Below are positions 58,019 to 64,000 of a stretch of DNA of 64,000 nucleotides, one piece after another (position 1 is the stretch's first letter; the number at the start of each line of letters is the position of its first letter). This DNA comes from Triticum aestivum (lineage: Eukaryota; Streptophyta; Magnoliopsida; Poales; Poaceae). The stretch covers positions 681,224,052 to 681,288,051 of the forward strand of contig NC_057810.1 of NCBI RefSeq assembly GCF_018294505.1, given 5' to 3'. The notes under the pieces were generated by a model that was not told the DNA's origin, did not search any database, and saw only the letters and a program-made list of their open reading frames with translations. Made by a program: the position numbers and the translations under genes.

Positions 58019-59678
58019 TGATGTCTACTACACAACCTTCTTCTTGTAGACATTGTTGGGCCTTCAAGTGCAGAGGTTTGTAGGACAGTAGCAAATTTCC
58101 CTCAAGTGGACGACCTAAGGTTTATCAATCCGTAGGAGGCATAGGATGAAGATGGTCTCTCTCAAACAACCCTACAACCAAATAACAAAGAGTCTCTTGT
58201 GTCCCCAACACACCCAATACAATGGTAAATTGTATAGGTGCACTAGTTCAGCGAAGAGATGGTGATACAAGTGCAATATGGATAGTAGATAAAGGTATTT
58301 GTAATCTGAAATTATAAAAACAGCAAGGTAGCAAGCGATAAAAGTGAGCGTAAACGGTATTGCAACCATAGGAAACAAGGCCTAAGATTCATACTTTCAC
58401 TAGTGCAAGTTCTCTCAACAATAATAACATACTTGAATCATATAACTATCCCTCAACATGCAACAAAGAGTCACTTCAAAGCCACTAATAGCGGAGAACA
58501 AACGAAGAGATAATTGTAGGGTATGAAACCACCTCAAAGTTATCCTTTCTGTTCTATCTATTAAAGAGTCCGTAGTAAAATAACATGAAGTTATTCTTTC
58601 CATTCGATCTATCATAGAGTTCATACTAGAATAACACCTTAAGACACAAATCAACCAAAACCCTAATGTCACCTAGATACTCCATTATCACCTCAAGTAT
58701 CTGTGGGCATGATTATACAATATGCATCACACAATCTCAGATTCATCTATTCAACCAACACAAAGTACTTCAAAGAGTGCCCCAAAGTTTCTACCGGAGA
58801 GTCAAAACGAATACGTGTGCCAACCCCTATGCATAGGTTCATGGGCGGAACCCGCAAGTTGATCACCAAAACATACATCAAGTGGATCACGTGAATATCC
58901 CATTGTCACCACAGATAAGCACGGCAAGACATACATCAAGTGTTCTCAAATCCTTAAAGACTCAATCCGATAAGATAACTTCAAAGTGAAAACTCAATCC
59001 ATTACAAGAGAGTAGAGGGGGAGAAACATCATAAGATCCAACTATAATAGCAAAGCTCGCGATACATCAAGATCGTGCCATAGAGAGAACACGAGAGAGA
59101 GAGATCAAACACATAACTACGGGTACATACTCTCAGCCCCGAGGGCGAACTACTCCCTCCTCTTCATGGAGATCGCCGGGTTGATGAAGATGGCCACCGG
59201 TGAGGGATCCCCCCCCCCTCCGGCGGGGTGCCAGAACAGGGTCCCGATTGGCTTTTGGTGGCTACAGAGGCTTGCGGCGGCGGAACTCCCGATCTATCTT
59301 CGTCTTTGATGTTTTTAGGGTATATGGAAATATATAGGTGAAAGAAGTCGGTCGAGGGACGCTCGAGGGGCCCACGAGACAGGGGGCACGCCCAGTAGGG
59401 GGGGTGCCCCCACCCTCGTGGCCACCTCGAAGCTTCCCTGGCTTGTACTCCAAGTTCCCTGGATTGCTTCTGTTCCAAAAATAAGTTTCCCGAAGGTTTC
59501 ATTCCGTTTGGACTCCATTTGATATTCCTTTTCTTTGAAACACTGAAATAGGCAAGAAAACAACAATATGGGTTGGGCCTCCGGTTAGTAGGTTAGTCCC
59601 AAAGGTAATATAAAAGTGTATAATAAAGCCCATAATCATTCAAAACAGATAATATAATAGCATGAATGCTTCATAAAT
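58019..59678 (-). repeat. 5' LTR of gypsy B, truncated
   Basis: About 1660 bp, matching 23303-24961. It breaks off after GCTTCATAAAT where the other copies continue for ~25-30 bp to the TGATACG terminus. TATA-like TATATATTTCC in minus sense is near 59325-59338. Confidence 0.9.
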
Positions 59679-59900
59679 CCAAGAGTCAGAAAAACGGAGG
59701 TTTAAGCCTCGCTGTTTGGTCTGGAGCAGCTATACACCTTTTATCAGGGCCCTTGTGACACTCAAACGGATTGTGTTGCTGTAGTTCTAGCCCTGAACGA
59801 CAACATCATAAATAAAACAAGATGGTGGGCAACGTATTAGGGAATCAGGAGCACTTGTGCCAAGCTTAAAGCTTTTGAGGTGACGAAGATTAGATGGGAA
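59679..59900 (+). pseudogene. RNase H (RVT_3-like) fragment
   Basis: Plus-strand reading GPCDTQTDCVAVVLALNDN, then KTRWWATY*GIRSTCAKLKA and EVTKIRWESN resembles the C-terminal part of plant RVT_3 RNase H domains found in LINEs and retro-derived genes. A TAG at 59838-59840 interrupts it. Its left side is cut by the gypsy B LTR. Call based on motif memory only. Confidence 0.35.
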
Positions 59901-60132
59901 AGCAACCTATTGTCATATTATATAGTATATTACAATTGCTTGCCTGATTGTGAGATAGTTTTTATTTCTCTACTTGCACGATTTTCTTCTTCTGATAATG
60001 GTAAGAATTTCATTTGTTGGTCATGCAACATGAATGAAAACCTTATGGATATTTGCAAAATATCACTGGGAATATAAAATCTGCGCAGCAAAGTGCGTGT
60101 TTCCTTCTAGTTCCTACCTAACGTAAAAACCG
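59901..60132. other. Noncoding stretch
   Basis: AT-rich, no supported gene or repeat. Confidence 0.5.
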
Positions 60133-60426
60133 CGGTAACGTGTGTTTGGATGTCTCCATTGAAGGCCTTGAATTGGATTTGGTATTCCAAACTTTTCATT
60201 TCCCTTGTTTGGATGGACATTGAATTGGCAGCTCGTAATGAAAAGAAATTTCAGCCTGAATTTACACTCACGCGAAGACCGTGTCAGCAATACGGGCGTT
60301 CCTGCTCCAAATTTGGCTGAAATCACCCGTTCCCACAAAACATACCAATTCATCTCTCTTTTCCCTACCCTCTCGAATAAAAGAAAAGGAAAGGCAAAAC
60401 AAAGGGGGTGACGCCGAGCACAGATC

Positions 60427-60729
60427 TTGGAGGCCTCCACGAAGCTCGGCGGCGGCTTGCAGGTGCACCACATCCCCTTTGCTTCTCCTCCTGCAGCGTC
60501 TCCTAACGCCGACACGCTGCCCGCACCTTCCTCCCACATTTTCCTCATCCCGGACGGTCCTCGTCCTTGTAGTGGTGGCACTGTGCCAAGTCCCCAGCTC
60601 ACCTCCTCCGGCAACCTCCCTCCCATGTCGCGTGCACCGGCACGCCCACATCCCCGCCCTAGCCCATCCGCATTCCCTCCCTGGTCCATCCCCATCCCCG
60701 CATCCATAGTCAGCCCCCTCCGCTGCTGA
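60427..60729 (+). other. GC-rich open frame, doubtful gene fragment
   Basis: 100-aa frame (MEASTKLGGGLQVHHIPF...), Pro/Ser-rich, no recognised domain. Frames are open on both strands here, so composition may explain it. It might be a captured host gene piece inside the element at 60133-61220. Confidence 0.2.
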
Positions 60730-60766
60730 AATATGGTTGGGAACTATTATATTTGTTATATCCATT

Positions 60767-60938
60767 GTTTTAAATAGCGGGCTATGCCAAATAGCGGTGG
60801 TCCTCCAATCAGCAATAATGGGGCTATATTCGGCTATGTCAAAACTTTATCGGACAATCGTACATGGATCCTATAGCCGGCAATTTAACAACACCCTTGT
60901 CAAACAACTATAGGGGGCTATAGCCGACTATTTAAAAC
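60767..60938. mobile_element. MITE-like element
   Basis: 172 bp with inverted ends GTTTTAAATAGCGGGCTAT and ATAGCCGACTATTTAAAAC (two mismatches over 19). It has internal GGCTATA/TATAGCC repeats and no coding capacity. I found no convincing TSD. Confidence 0.6.
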
Positions 60939-61254
60939 TTTGGTTGTATCAATGAATATTTGAGGCTGAAATATTGTTTGAAACTTTCATATTAAAGAAA
61001 ATTTCATTTTTGGGTTATGTAAAACAAGGTATAATCTTCATAGTAATATAGCTATGCAATTTCAAAGTTTGTCATCCAAACAGGATTTGGTATTGAAACG
61101 TCACACGCATTTCAAGGGCCAATTAAGTGAAAACCCAAACATATGAATTCGCACTTGTGACATTTCATTTTCCTCAATACAGAGCTCTCCAATACGAACA
61201 TCCAAACAAAGCGTAAGCAAATTTCATCTAACATGCTTGATTAACAGAGCAAAG

Positions 61255-61737
61255 TAAACATGGGCATGGGCTGCCCGACCCAAAATTCCCTGGCTTGACC
61301 GGGCTCGGGCCTCAATACACAACCTGGAGTATTTTTTCAGGCTTGGCTCGGGCTTCAAATTATGGCCGGAATTAGCCTAGTCTAGTTTGTCGTACTTGTT
61401 ATATTTCTTTTTGTAAAACAGATATTTGTATAGAAATTGATGTGTTGTATGTACTATGTGTAGATTTTGTACATGTATGTACAAATATTGTCTGCACAGA
61501 CTAGGAAATTTGAATTTTTTAAGGGGTGACTGATGACTGAGAAATTTGATGAAATTTGATCTTGTACTCTGAGGAAATTCTGATATGTGTATCTTTGCTG
61601 GGCTCCAAGCTTCAGGATTTTTGCTCGGGCCAGGCTCGGGCTTGATGCAGAAGTTTCGGGCTATGGGTCGGCTTTGGCCTAAAGTTTATAGGAGCGGGCT
61701 TTGACAAGCCAGGCCTAAGAAATGCCCAGGTTTAGAG
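61255..61737. repeat. GGGCTCGGGC-rich element, possibly MITE
   Basis: Starts near CATGGGCATGGGC and ends near GAAATGCCCAGGTTT, weakly inverted. It contains several copies of GCTCGGGC and GGGCTTTGACAAGCC-like motifs around an AT-rich centre. No coding region. Confidence 0.35.
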
Positions 61738-61917
61738 CAAAGGCACCATGCAACTTAACCCACCATATTGCAGAAGGTAGGCCATTCATGAAAGCATTTT
61801 CCAGAGCCCTATGTCTAATCACATCTTCATCATGCGGTACATCCGGGAGCTACATGAGTGTAGACCGAAGCAGCAACCTCGTGTGGCAGCGGCCAGATCT
61901 TCTGGTAATCGTACGGG

Positions 61918-63819
61918 GTGGATCCCCCGGAGCCTGGTGTTGCTAAGATCCAGGTAGATGGTGCGGTAGCGAGAAACCAAAATGAAGGATCTTTTAGCGC
62001 TGTTTGCAGGAGTTTGGAAGGTGTTTTCCTGGGAGCCTCATGCATGAAATATATAGGCATTTCGGAGCTAGCTACTTTGGAGGCTCTTGCCTGTCGCGAG
62101 GCTCTAGCGCTGGCAACTGACCTCCACCTGGACAGAGTGCTGATTGCTTTCGACTGTAAGCCATGATACGAGACATCCAGAGTCGAATGGGAGGCGCATA
62201 TGCGAGTGTCATCAAGGAAGTTAATGCGAGAGCGACAATTTTTCAGCAATGCTCCTTCATCTTTGAAGGAAGAGATTCTAATGTCGAGGCACATAGCCTC
62301 GCTAAGCAGAAACGACTTCCCCCCTCTCCCTCGCGTCACCTCCTTTGAGGCGACACGAGGGCCAACCCTAGCTCGCTGCCGCGTCCCTCCCCTCCCCCTC
62401 CTCCCCCTCCGCCGCCACCGGAGATGCTAGCTGGCGTGGGTGCGCGCCACCTAGGAAGGTGGCGGCGGGGATCCGGTGGATCCGGCTTGCTGGTGAGCCT
62501 CGACGCCCGGAGCGGCGGCTCCGACAGGTGGCGCACGGCGTGGCCTTTGCGGCGGGCCTCGCTCGCGAGTGGTGCGTGGGCTGCCTCCCTGGCCGCGCGG
62601 ACGACGGGGGGGGGGGGGGGGTGGCCGTCTGGCGTCCCCGCGGTGGTCTGCCGGCAAATCCTGGAGAAGTCCCTTCCTCGACCTCGATCTGCTCGGATCC
62701 GTACCGGCCCTACCCTCTGGTGGCTGCGGTCGTCGTCCCAGGGGCTCTACCGGGCGGATCTGGTGGCTGGGCGTGTTCCCGGGGGAAACCCCTGGCCGAC
62801 GCGACAGCCGCTCCAAAGGTGACGTCTTTCGGCGTCGTTCTCCTTCCTTGAGGCTTTGGAGTGGAGTCCCTCCCTCCCACCCCCTCGAGCACAGGTGAAA
62901 GCCTGCCCTCCCCTGCTTGGACGACGATGACACTCGGTGCCGTGCTCCTTCCTGAAGGTGTCTTCCGGGGCTTGCTCTTGCATTGATGGAGCTGTTGGTG
63001 GTGCGGTGAAGGGTGTGGCGGCCTGATCCTATATGCGGCAGCCTGTGCGGTCCCTGGTGCGGATGGTCTCTGCCACTGAAGCCATATGAGGGGATTGGTG
63101 TCTCCTTTTCCGGCGCTGGTGTTACCCTGGTTGGTGGGAGTCCCGTTCTCCGACGATTCCAATCCATGACCGGTGCAAGGCTTGGCCCGTCTTGGGCATT
63201 CTCTGTGGCATTCTGTCTTCGATCGACGAGTCTCGACAGGCGCCCTGCCTTGCCGCTGCCGACGATGGTCTTCTAGTGGTCGGCCTCCGTTGCGTGTGGA
63301 TCTGCCGCTGCTGTGTCTCATGGCAGCTTGGGCTCCTTGGTCTGGGTTCTATGGAACATCTCCGTCGTTCGCCGGTGCGGCACCTGTCGAGCCTAGGTGA
63401 AAGGGTAGTGGCCCTTTGCGGCGACGGAAACAGACCTTGTGGTTGCTCATGTTTGGCCTTCTGGTTGCAGCCAGCGGCACGATGCATTGCCCGATGTTGC
63501 CCTCTTTCTGAGGCCTTAGTTTGGTTAGTTGGTTTTGGCTTTGCGGCGGTCGATGGCTTCGGCGCTTGCTGTAGCCTTTGAGTCGTTCCTCACAGCACTA
63601 TGTATCTTTTTCTGCATTGCTTTGTTTCTCTGTTGTGTAATTCCTATGTAGTCCTGGCCGGTTGATGGCTTTGTTAATTCAAAGCCGGCCTAGGTTCGAG
63701 TCTTTTCTCGGGTTCGGCCAATGCCTTTTCTTTAAAGCCTCGCTAAGCATGCTTTTGGTCTGAAACGGGGGCGCCATGTGTGGTTATTAAACCCCCTAGA
63801 CTTAGATTGTATCCTATGA
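61918..63819 (+). pseudogene. LINE RNase H domain, split by a nested retroposon
   Basis: Reads PPEPGVAKIQVDGAVARNQN, then LEALACREALALATDLHLD, then AFDCKP, with a one-base frameshift near 62160. It continues MIRDIQSRMGG...FIFEGRDSNVEAHSLAK up to 62308. After the insertion the frame resumes at 63750 as HAFGLKRGRHVWLLNPLDLDCIL and stops at 63817-63819. The pattern is RVT_3: Asp in VDGAV, Glu in LEALA, Asp in FDC and the AHSLAK end. It is non-functional. Confidence 0.7.
62309..63735 (+). mobile_element. Nested non-LTR-type retroposon, 1.43 kb, 14-bp TSD
   Basis: Flanked by the perfect direct repeat AGCCTCGCTAAGCA (62295-62308 and 63736-63749). The insert starts in CT-rich DNA with CCCTAGCTCGCTGCC, like grass LINE 5' leaders. 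It is GC-rich in the middle and ends GGCCAATGCCTTTTCTTTAA. A 7-bp hairpin lies ~60 bp before the 3' end (63667-63686). No RT or endonuclease is visible; long open frames on both strands in the GC-rich part look accidental. It is probably a non-autonomous or internally deleted LINE relative. Confidence 0.7.
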
Positions 63820-63922
63820 ACATTAGTAATCAATAAAGCAAGTGTGTTTAGACTCAGAAAAAAAACTTAACACACCGTATGATTCTAAAAAAAAGGTTCT
63901 AAAAAAACTTAACCCACCGTAT

Positions 63923-64000
63923 CTGCCCTCCAATCCTAATCGAACGGCCCAACGTGAATCGAAGCAAAATCACCTCAGTATAGCTTGGCCATTTCTCAGC
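63923..64000. other. Flanking DNA
   Basis: No feature seen. Confidence 0.4.

Larger units (their letters stand above)
23303..59678 (-). mobile_element. Gypsy-type LTR retrotransposon B (same family as A), disrupted by nested elements
   Basis: Minus-strand element: 3' LTR at 23303-24961, internal DNA at 24962-25101 and 53758-58018, 5' LTR at 58019-59678. The interval 25102-53752 is a nested BARE-type solo LTR with its own passengers, flanked by GTCAT on both sides. The internal region is only ~4.4 kb and carries one decayed ORF of unknown function; I see no gag, RT or integrase. The 5' LTR lacks its terminal ~25-30 bp, so no TSD can be confirmed (left flank 23298-23302, gtccg). An unrelated-looking stretch at about 54240-54720 seems to belong to the family's internal DNA. 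Confidence 0.9.
60133..61220. mobile_element. Candidate small DNA element with imperfect inverted ends
   Basis: The left end TAACGTGTGTTTGGATGT (60133-60152) is mirrored by the right end ACATCCAAACAAAGCGTAA (61207-61226). The similarity extends loosely for ~40 bp, with further GTTTGGATG-type motifs inside. No clear TSD. It encloses a GC-rich segment (60400-60730) and a MITE (60767-60938). Confidence 0.35.
61752..63922 (+). mobile_element. 5'-truncated LINE with target duplication
   Basis: AACTTAACCCACCATAT at 61752-61768 is repeated at 63906-63922 (one mismatch) and 63864-63880 (two mismatches), each right copy after an A-tract. Between them is the RNase H end of a LINE-like ORF2, an AATAAA (63832) and A-runs. 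A second retroposon is nested at 62309-63735. Without it the LINE remnant is only ~0.7 kb. Confidence 0.65.

Noticed and set aside
60114..60707. Minus-strand 197-aa frame
   Set aside because: Crosses the AT-rich element end and the GC-rich block with no domain; probably chance.
62451..63321. Minus-strand frames of 238 and 203 aa in the nested retroposon
   Set aside because: They oppose the element's sense strand, are Arg/Pro-rich and overlap open plus-strand frames; composition explains them.
1..64000. CRISPR array, tRNA, rRNA or bacterial operon
   Set aside because: Direct repeats here are LTRs, CACTA subterminal units or simple repeats; primer-site matches to tRNA ends are too short to be tRNA genes.

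Overview
The window is intergenic DNA of a large-genome grass, most likely a Triticeae species (wheat, Aegilops or barley group). The evidence is BARE1/Angela-type LTRs, gypsy LTRs of the Sabrina/WHAM type, CACTA elements with Triticeae-style subterminal palindromes, and almost complete cover by nested transposable elements. I see no intact host gene and no rRNA, tRNA or CRISPR array. Family names are from memory; element boundaries, target-site duplications (TSDs) and motifs were read directly.

Layout, left to right. 1-3008: 3' end of a gypsy element (gypsy A; its 5' end lies outside the window). 3009-18183: minus-strand copia element, split by a complete 12.1 kb minus-strand gypsy element with ~4.1 kb LTRs (3803-15881, TSD CCTCA). 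18184-23218: decayed plus-strand copia element abutting the first one head to head. 23303-59678: minus-strand gypsy element (gypsy B). Its internal region was hit by a BARE/Angela-type solo LTR (25102-53752, TSD GTCAT). That solo LTR was itself hit three times: by CACTA1 (25225-33656, TSD ATA), CACTA2 (33816-43606, TSD ATA) and a nearly intact minus-strand Angela (44402-53100, TSD GGGCC/GGTCC). 59679-64000: older DNA with an RNase H fragment, MITE-like elements, and a LINE 3' end that carries a second retroposon with a 14-bp TSD.

The CACTA elements hold the most interesting material. CACTA1 encodes a C-terminally shortened TNP2-type transposase and a five-exon-scale second gene (four coding exons in consistent phase) ending in a Ulp1-like domain without catalytic His and Cys. 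It also has a small protein joining a viroplasmin/RNase H1 N-terminal fold to a membrane tail. CACTA2 looks composite. It has a coiled-coil membrane-tail protein, a truncated transposase, a second gene with a Ulp1-like domain that keeps His, Asp and Cys, and a central block with three snRNA-type promoters. In all three, the upstream element (USE) and TATA box are exactly 24 nt apart, the spacing associated with plant RNA polymerase III. Two of them drive hairpin-forming sequences that end in oligo-T.

Order of events from nesting: the two copias are oldest at the left; the 12 kb gypsy and gypsy A inserted into the minus copia. On the right, gypsy B received the BARE-type element, which collapsed to a solo LTR. 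That LTR then received the two CACTAs and the young Angela, which is the only element here close to coding-competent.
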